Source: Croceicoccus gelatinilyticus | GTDB lineage: Bacteria; Pseudomonadota; Alphaproteobacteria; Sphingomonadales; Sphingomonadaceae | NCBI RefSeq assembly: GCF_018398395.1 | Contig: NZ_JAHCBF010000013.1 | Coordinates: 1 to 53,227, forward strand | Length of the DNA: 53,227 bases | Reading direction: 5' to 3' | Part shown: positions 1-7,041 of the stretch, piece by piece | How positions within the stretch are numbered: the stretch's first letter is position 1 | How the letters are laid out: every line of letters starts with the position of its first letter | Translations under genes and position numbers: made by a program | Notes under the pieces: generated by a model | The model's input: the letters and a program-made list of their open reading frames with translations, nothing else | What the model was told of the DNA's origin: nothing | Database searches by the model: none

Positions 1-62
1 ACATCTTCCAGCCCGACGAATGCGCCAACTACTTTAAATCATGCGGCTATGAGCCGGAATGA
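1..62 (+). CDS. IS630-type transposase, C-terminal end (partial)
   Basis: The first bases encode the last 19 residues of a protein, ending at the TGA at 60-62. The tail contains ECANYFKSCGY. As far as I know, a C-terminal E-C-A-N-Y-F-x-x-x-G-Y signature is typical of IS630/Tc1-mariner-like transposases. The start lies outside the window. The bases after the stop run to a possible TA target dinucleotide near 77-78. No inverted repeat can be checked from one end. The family call rests on a short motif only. Confidence 0.5.
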   Translation, partial: IFQPDECANYFKSCGYEPE

Positions 63-190
63 ACGGAAACCGCTCTAATTGTCATGCTCCTGTTCTGGAG
101 CCTGCGCGTCACATACCGGCGTTAAGCGCCAGAATTTGCGCGATAATAATTAAAAGAAATTTCGCTTATTTGCTGGCCGAAATTTTGGTT

Positions 191-245
191 ATTTCCTGCA
201 TCTGATTTTAATTTCCTGACAGAGATTCCTTTTAATTCCTGCATC
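191..245. repeat. AT-rich direct repeats, about 20-22 bp period
   Basis: Three copies of a unit with the core ATTTCCTGCATC start at about 191, 211 and 234; the third is ATTCCTGCATC. They sit in an AT-rich stretch (130-245) that contrasts with the GC-rich surroundings. The 63-291 interval holds no convincing gene. The period close to two helical turns resembles protein-binding arrays, but the function is unknown. Confidence 0.45.
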
Positions 246-291
246 GAGGCCGGATCGCCACCGGATCGCAATGGGCAGTAGCGACGCGCTC

Positions 292-495
292 CTAATCTGC
301 GGGCAGCGCATCTCCAGCGATCTCGTAGCACGAGAAGCGATACCGCATGGAGCCGTTGGCTCTCTTCATATCGGCCGCGAGTTCTTCGCCGAGCTTCTGG
401 CAAGCCTCAAGCGTTGGCAGGTCAGGCACCTGGACGTGAACGGGCGGGTTTGATCCCGCTGCAAAAACGACCAGCAGGAAATCACGCACCATCAT
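292..495 (-). CDS. Small hypothetical protein (67 aa)
   Basis: Small - strand reading frame starting with ATG at 495. A strong ribosome-binding site, AAGGAG, lies 5 bases upstream on that strand. The N-terminus (MMVRDFLLVVFAAGS) is hydrophobic and could be a short signal or membrane segment. The remainder has two cysteines (in EACQKL and FSCYEI), a spacing seen in many small exported phage or plasmid proteins. It is divergent from the gene at 554 and shares the palindromic promoter region with it. No family recognised. Confidence 0.55.
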   Translation of the reverse strand: MMVRDFLLVVFAAGSNPPVHVQVPDLPTLEACQKLGEELAADMKRANGSMRYRFSCYEIAGDALPAD

Positions 496-497
496 TT

Positions 498-531
498 TTC
501 TCCTTTTCCAGACACCATCCTATAATGGTGT
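498..531 (+). promoter_or_regulatory. Promoter with palindromic operator
   Basis: A perfect -10 box, TATAAT (521-526), follows the CATCC pentamer found before most promoters in this window. The -10 sits in a perfect inverted repeat, ACACCAT-6-ATGGTGT (512-531), which looks like an operator for a dimeric repressor. It would drive the gene at 554. The ribosome-binding site of the divergent small gene overlaps the -35 side. The -35 box is weak (TTCTCC or TTTCTC). Confidence 0.6.
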
Positions 532-553
532 CCTGACCAGACAAGAGACATAA

Positions 554-763
554 ATGACCTATCAAGCCACCCTCGAAACCCTGTTCCTCGTAATGGTCGC
601 GGTACTCGCCATCTCGTCGGTCCTGCTCTTCGTGCCTGTCCCGAAGCTCGGGCTCGACCGCGACAAGGCGCTTTACGGGATGCTGGCCGCACTCGGCCTG
701 GCCATTACATGGACCGGCCTCCTCGGGTACGGCGCAGCCACTGGCCTGCTACCCGTCGCCTGA
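554..763 (+). CDS. Small two-helix membrane protein (69 aa)
   Basis: ATG at 554, 28 bases after the TATAAT box, with a modest AAGAGA ribosome-binding site. The protein has two clear hydrophobic segments: about residues 9-30 (LFLVMVAVLAISSVLLFVPV) and 42-62 (MLAALGLAITWTGLLGYGAA). A short charged loop, KLGLDRDK, separates them. An inner-membrane location is likely. No family recognised. Confidence 0.65.
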   Translation: MTYQATLETLFLVMVAVLAISSVLLFVPVPKLGLDRDKALYGMLAALGLAITWTGLLGYGAATGLLPVA

Positions 764-834
764 CCATGCAGAAGGCTTTCCCTTTTATTCCAGGACAAGT
801 CTGTCCGAATATTCAGGATGAAGGGAAAAGAGAC

Positions 835-1089
835 ATGGAACTCAACCAGCAGATCATCGACCTCATGCGCGGCCTTGGCATCGACGGCGGCGCGATCCAC
901 CAGTCGCTTTCGCCTGACTGCCGCGAGATCCGCCTCCCGGGCTACGAGAACGCGATCAGCGACATGTTCCGCCTCGAGCCCGTCATCGATGCGCTCAAGC
1001 AGCTCGGCCTCAGCATCCTGGGCTACGGGGCAGGGCAGCCCTTCATGCAGGACGACTTCATCGGTGCCACGATCACCGTGAAGGTCTGA
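835..1089 (+). CDS. Hypothetical protein (84 aa)
   Basis: The reading frame is open from 709, but ATG 835 is chosen because the recurrent leader GAAGGGAAAA sits immediately upstream (820-829). The product begins MELNQQIIDLMRGLGID and is a small soluble alpha/beta-looking protein with no recognised family. It is the first of many small genes in the window with this leader. The next gene starts 51 bases downstream, so the two are probably co-transcribed. Confidence 0.65.
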   Translation: MELNQQIIDLMRGLGIDGGAIHQSLSPDCREIRLPGYENAISDMFRLEPVIDALKQLGLSILGYGAGQPFMQDDFIGATITVKV

Positions 1090-1140
1090 TCGCGGCCGAG
1101 AGCCGCGACAGCCACCAACAGTCCAGCTGCGGAGCACGCC

Positions 1141-1440
1141 ATGCGAGAGAAAGCCGTCGTCCTTGAAGCCATCGCGCAGGCCCTCGGGGCCGCGCGAGGA
1201 CGCGAAATCGCTGTCGCCGACCTTCCGACGACCGTCCACGCCCTGGACCTGAAGGACGAAGATGCAGAGCACTTCGTCCAATGCGTTTCCGAAAGCTTCG
1301 CGCTTCATGCGCTGGCCGAAGAGGAACTGGCCGCAATTCTGCGGACCGAGTCCCTTCGAAGCCTGACGGACTTCAACGATATGTCGATCGACCAATTTGC
1401 CGATCGTATCGCCGTCCTGCCTGAGTGGGTCGCGCAATAA
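1141..1440 (+). CDS. Hypothetical protein (99 aa)
   Basis: ATG at 1141 with GGAG about 8 bases upstream. The product is acidic and predicted to be mostly helical, beginning MREKAVVLEAIAQALGAARG. There are no transmembrane segments or cysteine clusters. It lies 51 bases after the preceding small gene and is probably in the same operon. A longer antisense frame (673-1437) mirrors its codon periodicity and is regarded as a shadow. Confidence 0.6.
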   Translation: MREKAVVLEAIAQALGAARGREIAVADLPTTVHALDLKDEDAEHFVQCVSESFALHALAEEELAAILRTESLRSLTDFNDMSIDQFADRIAVLPEWVAQ

Positions 1441-1584
1441 TATCCGCCTCAGCGGCTAATTTTGAACCTGATTGAGCAGGTTCCCTGACACGTTTCGAGA
1501 CGATCCCTTTCGGGGGAAGATTTTCGCATTCGCAATCAGGATGGAAAAACCATGTCCACCATCTCGCATCACGAAGGAAACTCG

Positions 1585-2361
1585 ATGATTTTCACTGTCG
1601 CTAGCGCCGGTCTCTATGCTCTCGTTCCCGTGGACCACGACGAAGACGACGACGACGTCTGCTATTTCGTTGCAAACTTCGCCGATCACGTGAACCGGCG
1701 CATGGCGGATGAGCTCTACGAGATTCCAGCCGATCTTCCCGCCAATGCAGTGCATTTCGAAGTGACCTCTGCTGGTAGCGGGCATAGCGTAATGACGCCG
1801 TTTGGTCCGCTGACGGCGGCGGATGCTTACATCCTGGTTCCCGTCGAAACGGACGAGACCAATCTCTTTCCTGATGAACAGTGTGCCTTCAACTGGATCG
1901 TGATGGACCTTGCCAAGGGCGATACCGTCGCAGTTGAAGGCTCCGAGTTCACCGTCTCGCAGACCTCGCTCGGCAAGACGGAAATCTTCGATGTCGAAGA
2001 CGTGCACGGCTTCGATGACTGGACGCCGATCCAGATTCCGGCCCGCGAGCATCGTCTCGAAGACATGATGTTCATCATCATCGACGAAGAACTAGAAGCA
2101 GTCATGGACTTTCTCCCCGGGGACAAGGAGATGGCGGCCCTGAAATTCAACACCAAGGACGGGAAGCCGAGAACCAACTGGCAACATCAGTTGGTCACGA
2201 TTGATGCCGCAGGTCGCGCGTTGCTGGAGGAGCTGGCGACGCCTGTCGCCAAGGCCCTGATCAAGGAGCGAGACGATGTTGTCTATGAGCATGGGTATTT
2301 CTCGCTCTATCTGGGCAAGCCTGCGCCGCAACCGGCGCCGCGGCTTCCCCTCGCGGCCTGA
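1585..2361 (+). CDS. Hypothetical protein, paralogue of the 17295 gene (258 aa)
   Basis: ATG 1585 follows GAAGGAAACTCG and lines up with the start of the paralogue at 17295. An upstream in-frame ATG at 1552 is the alternative. Shared blocks are GLYA(L/I)(V/L)P near the N-terminus, ADH(V/M)NR, then GPL-x-A followed by VPV-x-TDETN and NWIV. Both proteins end in a proline-leucine-alanine-rich tail (PLAA). The N-terminal half carries an acidic stretch, DHDEDDDD. No known domain recognised. A 10-bp hairpin lies just downstream (2398-2426). Confidence 0.7.
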   Translation: MIFTVASAGLYALVPVDHDEDDDDVCYFVANFADHVNRRMADELYEIPADLPANAVHFEVTSAGSGHSVMTPFGPLTAADAYILVPVETDETNLFPDEQCAFNWIVMDLAKGDTVAVEGSEFTVSQTSLGKTEIFDVEDVHGFDDWTPIQIPAREHRLEDMMFIIIDEELEAVMDFLPGDKEMAALKFNTKDGKPRTNWQHQLVTIDAAGRALLEELATPVAKALIKERDDVVYEHGYFSLYLGKPAPQPAPRLPLAA

Positions 2362-2397
2362 TTTCCGCCTGCCTTGCGGAAACTATCCTTGGTGGAC

Positions 2398-2440
2398 GGC
2401 GGCTGGAGCATTTCTGTCCAGCCGCCAGCCATCCTAAAAT
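2398..2440 (+). promoter_or_regulatory. Promoter (CATCCTAAAAT) under a 10-bp palindrome
   Basis: The -10 box TAAAAT (2435-2440) is preceded by CATCC, and the candidate -35 at 2412-2417 (TTCTGT) is weak. A perfect hairpin, GGCGGCTGGA at 2398-2407 with TCCAGCCGCC at 2417-2426, covers the -35 and spacer. It has no T-run, so an operator for self-regulation of the antitoxin-like gene at 2491 fits better than a terminator. It may do both jobs. Confidence 0.55.
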
Positions 2441-2490
2441 GAAGAGCCCAGGCGCCGGACGACCCGCGCGCCGCCAAGGAGACCTTCATT

Positions 2491-2784
2491 TTGGCCCAGA
2501 CTATCAAGCTGCCTGACGATCTCATGCAGGTGCTCCGCGAAGAGGCGGAAGCACAGGACCGATCGATCGCAGGACAGGTGAGGCACTGGATCCGGCTCGG
2601 GCAGGCGCTCGAGGCCTCGCTCCCTTACGAGCGCATGCGCGCAGCGCTTACCGGCAAACTCGACACCCGCGAACTCAGCCACGAGCAGCTCGACCACTGG
2701 AACGCGGGCATCTTCGCCATTCTCACAGGAGAAGGCGAGACGCCGGAAGCCTTTGCCGAGAAGGTCGCGGACGACGCCAAGTGA
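2491..2784 (+). CDS. ParD-like antitoxin
   Basis: A 97-residue protein resembling the ParD-like family of type II antitoxins. The N-terminus is a short ribbon-helix-helix-like stretch with IKLPDDL and the family hallmark DRSIAGQVRHWIRLG at about residues 23-37. The start is TTG 2491, with AAGGAG about 9 bases upstream and no nearby in-frame ATG. The gene overlaps the next one by 4 bases (GTGA), indicating tight translational coupling. Ribbon-helix-helix antitoxins normally bind their own promoter, which agrees with the palindrome over the promoter at 2398-2440. Confidence 0.7.
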   Translation: MAQTIKLPDDLMQVLREEAEAQDRSIAGQVRHWIRLGQALEASLPYERMRAALTGKLDTRELSHEQLDHWNAGIFAILTGEGETPEAFAEKVADDAK

Positions 2785-3215
2785 CCAAGCCCACCCTTGC
2801 TATCGTCGTCGGCGCCCAGCGTCCGGCCGTCAGGCATTTTGCCCATTCGCTCGCCTCGCGTCATTTCCCCGGCGTCCTGGTCGACGCCTCCGACGGAAAC
2901 CCGCAACGCCTGCTCACCGACAAGGCGAGCTACATCGTCATGGGCCGTTGCAACTGGAGCCTGATCACCGCGGCGCAGGCCGCCGGCTACCAGGTCTACG
3001 TCCTGCACGTCGTCATGGAAGACGAAGATCCCCGGCTTGACGATGAGGCTACCGGCCTCGTCCTGCGAGCAGACTTCGGTTTCGTCCACGAACTGTCGGC
3101 CGAGACGGCAAGGCCCCGCCTCCAGCTCGCTTTCGAGAGGGGGACGCTTCTCAAGATCGCGTCGCCCGTCAGCGACACCATCACCAAGCTCTACGCCGAG
3201 TGCGTGACCGTCTGA
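2781..3215 (+). CDS. Unknown protein coupled to ParD-like gene (144 aa)
   Basis: GTG start at 2781 overlaps the stop of the ParD-like gene by 4 bases. The N-terminus (TLAIVVGAQRPAVRHFAHSL) resembles the first strand of a Rossmann or P-loop-like fold, but no GxxxxGK[ST] is present. Predicted strands and helices alternate along the length. Its position makes it the candidate toxin or partner of the ParD-like protein. No RelE, PIN or zeta signature is visible, so function is unassigned. Confidence 0.65.
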   Translation: MTKPTLAIVVGAQRPAVRHFAHSLASRHFPGVLVDASDGNPQRLLTDKASYIVMGRCNWSLITAAQAAGYQVYVLHVVMEDEDPRLDDEATGLVLRADFGFVHELSAETARPRLQLAFERGTLLKIASPVSDTITKLYAECVTV

Positions 3216-3357
3216 CGAGACAGGGGGAAGGGAAACCTGCCCCCTGCAAAGCTGGAGCCTTTCTCCATGACCAAGAAGATCGTGATCGGCGCGCCCGGTT
3301 CGCTCACCCAATTGCTCCGAGAAGCCCCGTCACTTCAGGGCGGGGAGGGATAGGAGC

Positions 3358-3771
3358 CTACGCGACCGGCGTTCTCTGCTCTTCAATATAGCGCCGGACG
3401 ATATCAATCGGTGCTCCGCCGCATGAGGCAGCAAAGTATGACGGGGACCAAAGCCCCTTGCTCGATATTCGTGCAATCTCCGGGCGATCTCTGCGCAGCA
3501 ACCTGCTTGATACGCCCTTCAGCGAGTTGACCAGTTTGGAGATGCAGACCTGAGGTGGGTATTCCACCAGCAGGTGAACATGGTCCTCCTCTCCATCGCA
3601 CTCCACCAATTGTGCGCCAAAGTCTTCGCACACTCCGGCGAAGATTTTTCGCAGCCGGTCATGGTCGGCGTGGATCAGTCCGGCTCGCCGGTATTTGGTG
3701 ACAAAGACCAAATGCACATGAAGCGCAGAAACTACATGCCTTCCCTTGCGATAAGCCGACTCTTGAACCAT
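3358..3771 (-). CDS. tnpA: IS200/IS605 transposase TnpA (Y1 HUH)
   Basis: A 137-residue single-strand DNA transposase. It shows LHVHLVFVTKYRR near the N-terminus, the HUH metal-binding motif in DHVHLLVEYPP, and the helix with the nucleophilic tyrosine in IVRRYIEEQ at the C-terminus. Length is normal for the family. ATG 3771 has GGAGG at good spacing; an in-frame ATG at 3786 is the alternative start. The gene appears intact, so it could mobilise the element although its tnpB partner is frameshifted. Confidence 0.9.
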   Translation of the reverse strand: MVQESAYRKGRHVVSALHVHLVFVTKYRRAGLIHADHDRLRKIFAGVCEDFGAQLVECDGEEDHVHLLVEYPPQVCISKLVNSLKGVSSRLLRRDRPEIARISSKGLWSPSYFAASCGGAPIDIVRRYIEEQRTPVA

Positions 3772-3797
3772 CAGACCAACCTCCATACCTACCCTCT

Positions 3798-5031
3798 ATG
3801 GAGCTCATCCGAGGTCAGGTCTACCGGCTCAAGCCAACCACCCAGCAGATTGCCGATCTAGAAGGCACTGCTGGGGTGACCCGGCTCGTCTATAACCTGA
3901 TGCTCGAGCAGCGCCGCACCTGGGGTCAGCGCCATAAACTTGGCCGGTCGACCCAGAGTGCCGAGATCAAGACCTTGCGCGCCGAGTTCGACTTTATCGC
4001 CGCGCGGGCTCAGACCACTCAGAAGCACGCACTCAACGACCTCGAGCGCGCTTTCCAGAACTTCTTCGCGCGCCGTGCCGCCTATCCGCGCCCGCGCCGC
4101 AAATATCTCGACGACAGTTTCCGGCACGACGGCCGCGAAGTTAAGGTCCGCCGGATCTCGCGCCGCTGGTCGGAGGTCTTCATTCCCAAGATCGGCTGGA
4201 TCCGGATGCGGGACAGCTATGGCGGCAAGCTGGCCGGAATGGAAAAGAGCATCCGCACGGCGACCTTGCGCCGCGATGCTTCGGGATGGGCCGTCAGCTT
4301 CGCTGTTACTTGCGAATTCAAGGTTTCCGCAACGCCGCTTGGCCAGATCGGCATCGACCGCGGCGTTGCCGCGCCGATCGCTACGTCTGCTGGCGATATC
4401 TACCGGCTGCCTGATGGCGTTGCTCATACCGATGCCGCCATCCGCAGGGCCCAGAAGGCGTTGAGCCGGCGCAAGCGCGGCTCGCGGCGCTATGCCAAGG
4501 CTCGTCGCCGTTTTGCTCGTCTGAAGGCGCGTCAGGTCCGGCGCCGGCAGCACATGCTGCACGCGGTCTCTCGCTCGACCGCCAACGACAACGGCCTCGT
4601 GGCTATCGAAGCGCTCAATATCTCGGGAATGACCCGGTCAGCCAAGGGCTCTGCTGAAGAGCCAGGCCGCAGTGTTAGAGCCAAGTCTGGTCTGAACAGG
4701 GCGATCCTTGCCAGCGGTTGGGGCTCGTTTTGCCACCATGCTCGGCTACAAACTCGGAGAACGCGGCGGTATCCTGATCTCCGTCGATCCCAGGAGTACG
4801 TCCCGGCAATGCGCCGAATGTGGTCATACCGCGCCAGAAAATCGCGAGAGCCAAGCGACCTTCCGGTGCAATGTCTGCGATCATCAAGCGCATGCCGACA
4901 TCAATGCCGCCCGTAATATCCTTGCGCGCGGGATCAACCTTAAACGGCGGGGGAACACTCCGTTGCTGGACGCTGAGGGCAAGGCATTAGCTCCCTGCGA
5001 AGCGTCAACTATCCTCTCGGTTGCGGCCTAG
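3798..5031 (+). pseudogene. tnpB: tnpB (RNA-guided nuclease ancestor), frameshifted
   Basis: TnpB-type protein in two frames. 3798 to about 4731 encodes the N-terminal part (MELIRGQVYRLKPT), the RuvC-I aspartate (GIDRGVAAPIA) and the RuvC-II glutamate (VAIEALNISGM). The region from about 4731 to 5031, in the next frame, encodes GYKLGERGG, the zinc ribbon CAEC...CNVC and the RuvC-III aspartate (HADINAARNIL). The frames join at a run of four Ts (4728-4731); three Ts would restore GWGSFATMLGY. Either a one-base insertion or a sequencing error explains it. All three catalytic acids are otherwise preserved. Confidence 0.85.
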
Positions 5032-5303
5032 CCCAACTCAAGGAAATCCCCGTCTCTTCAGGGCGGGGAAGATGTTAACAGCCAGGTCGCCGAGGTCCTC
5101 GCCAAGCATGGCGTCAGCCCGGACGAGATCGATGTCACCGACGAGATCGACCGCGTGCCTGAGCCTGAGCCCGTCGCCTCTGCAGAAGTGCTCGAGAAGA
5201 TGCTGTCCGTCTTCGACGTACCTCTCGGCCGAAAGCGCCTCCACCGGAAGTTCTACGCCAACTCGCACCCCACCAGCCCACGCCAGACCTTGAGAGGCAG
5301 ACG

Positions 5304-5642
5304 ATGAAGATCGATTGGAACGACCAGGACGAAGAAGCAGCCCGCGTTGAAGGCTGGTTCGTCAGCCCCGCGCACGGAAGCGACCGTCACGAAGACGATG
5401 AGCCGCATCTCGAGATGTCGGCGATCGAGGAGTTCGACATCTTCGACGGTGACGGCGAGGTATGGAACCATGTCTGCGCCGAAGCCCTCAGTGGCTCGCG
5501 CCTCCACATGAAGGCCCTCCGCTACGTCGCCCAGAACGATCTGCGCGAGAAACAGGAGATCATGAACGCGGTCAGCTTCGCGCGCCGCGCCTTCGACTTC
5601 GCCGAGGAGGCTTACATTCCCTCTGCACCAACCAGTGCATGA
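5304..5642 (+). CDS. Hypothetical protein (112 aa)
   Basis: ATG 5304 overlaps the stop of the split upstream gene (ATGA), so translation was probably coupled before the IS200/IS605 insertion. The product is strongly acidic in its first half (DWNDQDEEAARVEG, SDRHEDDEPHLE, EEFDIFDGDGE), followed by a helical second half. No recognised domain. Since the insertion it may be expressed only by read-through or from within the element. Confidence 0.6.
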   Translation: MKIDWNDQDEEAARVEGWFVSPAHGSDRHEDDEPHLEMSAIEEFDIFDGDGEVWNHVCAEALSGSRLHMKALRYVAQNDLREKQEIMNAVSFARRAFDFAEEAYIPSAPTSA

Positions 5643-5690
5643 ACTCCGGCGTCGTGCACTATCTTGTGCAGGAAGAGGAAGGCAGCTCGC

Positions 5691-5873
5691 ATGACCTCTG
5701 ACGACTTCAACGCCTGGCTCGACCATCTCTCGCTCAACAACCAGCAGGCTGGTGAGCGGCTGGGCATCAGCCGCAATACCGTCGCCCGCTACCGCCTTGA
5801 AGGCGCGCCCGCCAGCATCGGCCTTGCCTGCTCGGCGATCGCGATGAACCTCCCGCCATGGAAGCAGTATTGA
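5691..5873 (+). CDS. Small Cro/XRE-type helix-turn-helix protein (60 aa)
   Basis: ATG 5691 is chosen because AGGAAGG lies about 8 bases upstream; the frame is open from 5664. The product is almost only a helix-turn-helix: LNNQQAGERLGISRNTVARYRLEG at about residues 14-37 has the glycine-turn and SRNTVARY recognition-helix pattern of XRE/Cro regulators. It probably binds DNA as a dimer. The upstream region contains inverted and direct copies of GTGCA (5634-5670) that could be its operator. The target genes are unknown. Confidence 0.75.
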   Translation: MTSDDFNAWLDHLSLNNQQAGERLGISRNTVARYRLEGAPASIGLACSAIAMNLPPWKQY

Positions 5874-5927
5874 TCCGACTTCGTCCTGACGGACCGGACC
5901 GAACATCCGGTTCGAAGGGAAAAGTCG

Positions 5928-6197
5928 ATGATCACCGTATCCAAGGCCCAGCGTATCCGTGCCCGTCTTGCTGGCCAGCCGCTGATCGGCCGGGCGCCGA
6001 AGTGCCTTTCGGCCGCCAATGACACCCACCTCGTCATCAAGGCGAGCTTCGCCGAGCTGCAGGCCAAGGAGCGCGTGCTCCTCTCCGATCTTGCCTGCGG
6101 CGACACGGACGAACGCGCCGTGTTCGCAGAGCTTGCCCTCGTGCGCCGCTCGATGACCGCCGCAGGTACCAGCCGCAATCTGCGCGCCGTTTCCTGA
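5928..6197 (+). CDS. Hypothetical protein (89 aa)
   Basis: ATG 5928 directly follows the shared leader GAAGGGAAAA. The product begins MITVSKAQRIRARLAGQPL, is basic at the N-terminus and mostly helical afterwards (IKASFAELQAKERVLLSDL). No recognised family. It belongs to the run of small + strand genes 5.3-7.0 kb. Confidence 0.6.
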   Translation: MITVSKAQRIRARLAGQPLIGRAPKCLSAANDTHLVIKASFAELQAKERVLLSDLACGDTDERAVFAELALVRRSMTAAGTSRNLRAVS

Positions 6198-6221
6198 TAT
6201 CTTCAAAGGGAAGGAAAAATC

Positions 6222-6602
6222 ATGACCACCCAGGCCATTCACGACGAGAGCGTGCCCATCTGCGACACCACCATCGTCGCCAAGACGGTTGCCGATGTCA
6301 TCGCCGAGAAGTTCGGGATGACAATCTCGACCGTTCCCACCGACGAGAAGACCTGCCTTGATCGCACCCGCATCTTCAATCTGCTCGTCGATCAGGAGTT
6401 CGGCGTCTTCGAACTGATCATCGAATCCGCGGTGATCAAAGTCGAGGCATCCCACATCGAATGCGGGGAGCATGGCAAGGCCATCCACGCCCGTGTCGAT
6501 CTCGAATACATGCACAAGACCGGCGGCCGCAATGGCGGCAGCGTGGTCAACATCTGGATGCGCAAGGACGGCAGCATCATCCAGATCTTGAACCGAGGAT
6601 AA
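6222..6602 (+). CDS. Hypothetical protein, tandem paralogue A (126 aa)
   Basis: ATG 6222 with the leader AAGGGAAGGAAAAATC. It shares DTTIVAKTVADVI and STVPTDEK with DNTIVAKAVADYI and STTPTAEK of the next gene, followed by an FG-(V/A)-x-x-(L/I)-x-IE block and a C-terminal DGS motif, so the two are a tandem duplication. Predicted strand-rich C-terminal half. No known domain recognised. Confidence 0.65.
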   Translation: MTTQAIHDESVPICDTTIVAKTVADVIAEKFGMTISTVPTDEKTCLDRTRIFNLLVDQEFGVFELIIESAVIKVEASHIECGEHGKAIHARVDLEYMHKTGGRNGGSVVNIWMRKDGSIIQILNRG

Positions 6603-6606
6603 TTAC

Positions 6607-7041
6607 ATGGCCCACGATGGCGCGCTCCGGCGCAGGCCCGCACCCGCCTCTAAAGGATCTGAGGTTCAGGCATCATTCGACAATACCATCGTCGCCAAGG
6701 CTGTCGCCGATTATATCTTCAAGACCTACAAAAAGCAGATCTCGACGACGCCGACTGCGGAAAAGTTCATCTATGACTATGGGCAAGCATTCCAGCTCTC
6801 CATCAAACAACAGTTCGGGGCCCTTTCGATCATGATCGAGAACGCCGTCATCGGCGTCGAGGCATTCCCATGCATAGCAGATGGCCCATGCAAAGCAGAT
6901 GGCCCATGCAAAGCAGATGGTGACATCATAGTCCGGGTATTTCTCAAATACCGATTGGTCCAAACCGGAAATAAACGGCACGACATTGTCAAGCTCTTCA
7001 TCAGTTTTGATGGATCACTGCTCTCTGCTCACGGACGTTAG
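6607..7041 (+). CDS. Hypothetical protein, tandem paralogue B with hexapeptide repeat (144 aa)
   Basis: Begins 4 bases after the upstream paralogue. It has the same core (DNTIVAKAVADYI, STTPTAEK, FGALSIMIENAVIGVEA) but carries an in-frame expansion of three 18-bp units encoding PC(I/K)ADG. It ends in DGSLLSAHGR. Its TAG stop (7039-7041) is completed by the first base of the IS5-type copy. The sequence beyond the element (TAGGTG) would restore the same stop, so the insertion did not shorten the protein. Confidence 0.65.
   Translation: MAHDGALRRRPAPASKGSEVQASFDNTIVAKAVADYIFKTYKKQISTTPTAEKFIYDYGQAFQLSIKQQFGALSIMIENAVIGVEAFPCIADGPCKADGPCKADGDIIVRVFLKYRLVQTGNKRHDIVKLFISFDGSLLSAHGR
6867..6920 (+). 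repeat. 18-bp tandem repeat inside a gene
   Basis: Three adjacent copies of CCCATGCAAAGCAGATGG start at 6867, 6885 and 6903; the first has one substitution (T for A). It lies in frame in the 6607 gene and adds PCIADG-PCKADG-PCKADG, which the tandem paralogue lacks. Such arrays usually change copy number by slippage. Confidence 0.85.

Larger units (their letters stand above)
3320..5079. mobile_element. IS200/IS605-family insertion sequence
   Basis: Divergent tnpA (- strand) and tnpB (+ strand) lie between two same-orientation subterminal hairpins. The left hairpin is CCCCG...CGGGG at 3325-3345 and the right one is at 5048-5068; both read CCCCGTC-x-CTTCAGGGCGGGG. Same-orientation end hairpins without inverted repeats are what single-strand Y1 transposases recognise. 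The right end probably finishes close to GATGTTAAC (5071-5079). Boundaries are approximate because this family makes no target duplication. Confidence 0.85.
3267..5307 (+). pseudogene. Gene split by the IS200/IS605 insertion
   Basis: An N-terminal fragment starts at ATG 3267 (MTKKIVIGAPGSLTQLLREA), with GGAG upstream, and runs into the IS left end near 3320. A C-terminal fragment of about 75 codons emerges after the right end (about 5080), includes VAEVLAKHGVSPDEIDVTDE, and stops at TGA 5305-5307. That stop overlaps the ATG of the next gene (ATGA), as expected for an original operon member. The intact protein would have been about 95 residues. Function not recognised. The exact junction codons cannot be reconstructed. 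Confidence 0.6.

Noticed and set aside
709-834. Upstream extension of the 835 gene
   Set aside because: It overlaps the end of the 554 gene and ignores the GAAGGGAAAA leader directly before ATG 835.
673-1437. 254-codon - strand frame over the first small genes
   Set aside because: Its translation is low-complexity and charged without domains, while the + strand genes beneath have the GAAGGGAAAA leader and proper starts.
5253-6515. Long antisense frame (420 codons), and similar long frames such as 17058-18257 and 20959-22050
   Set aside because: They mirror several well-supported small + strand genes. High-GC codon bias keeps the opposite frame open; no ribosome-binding sites or domains.
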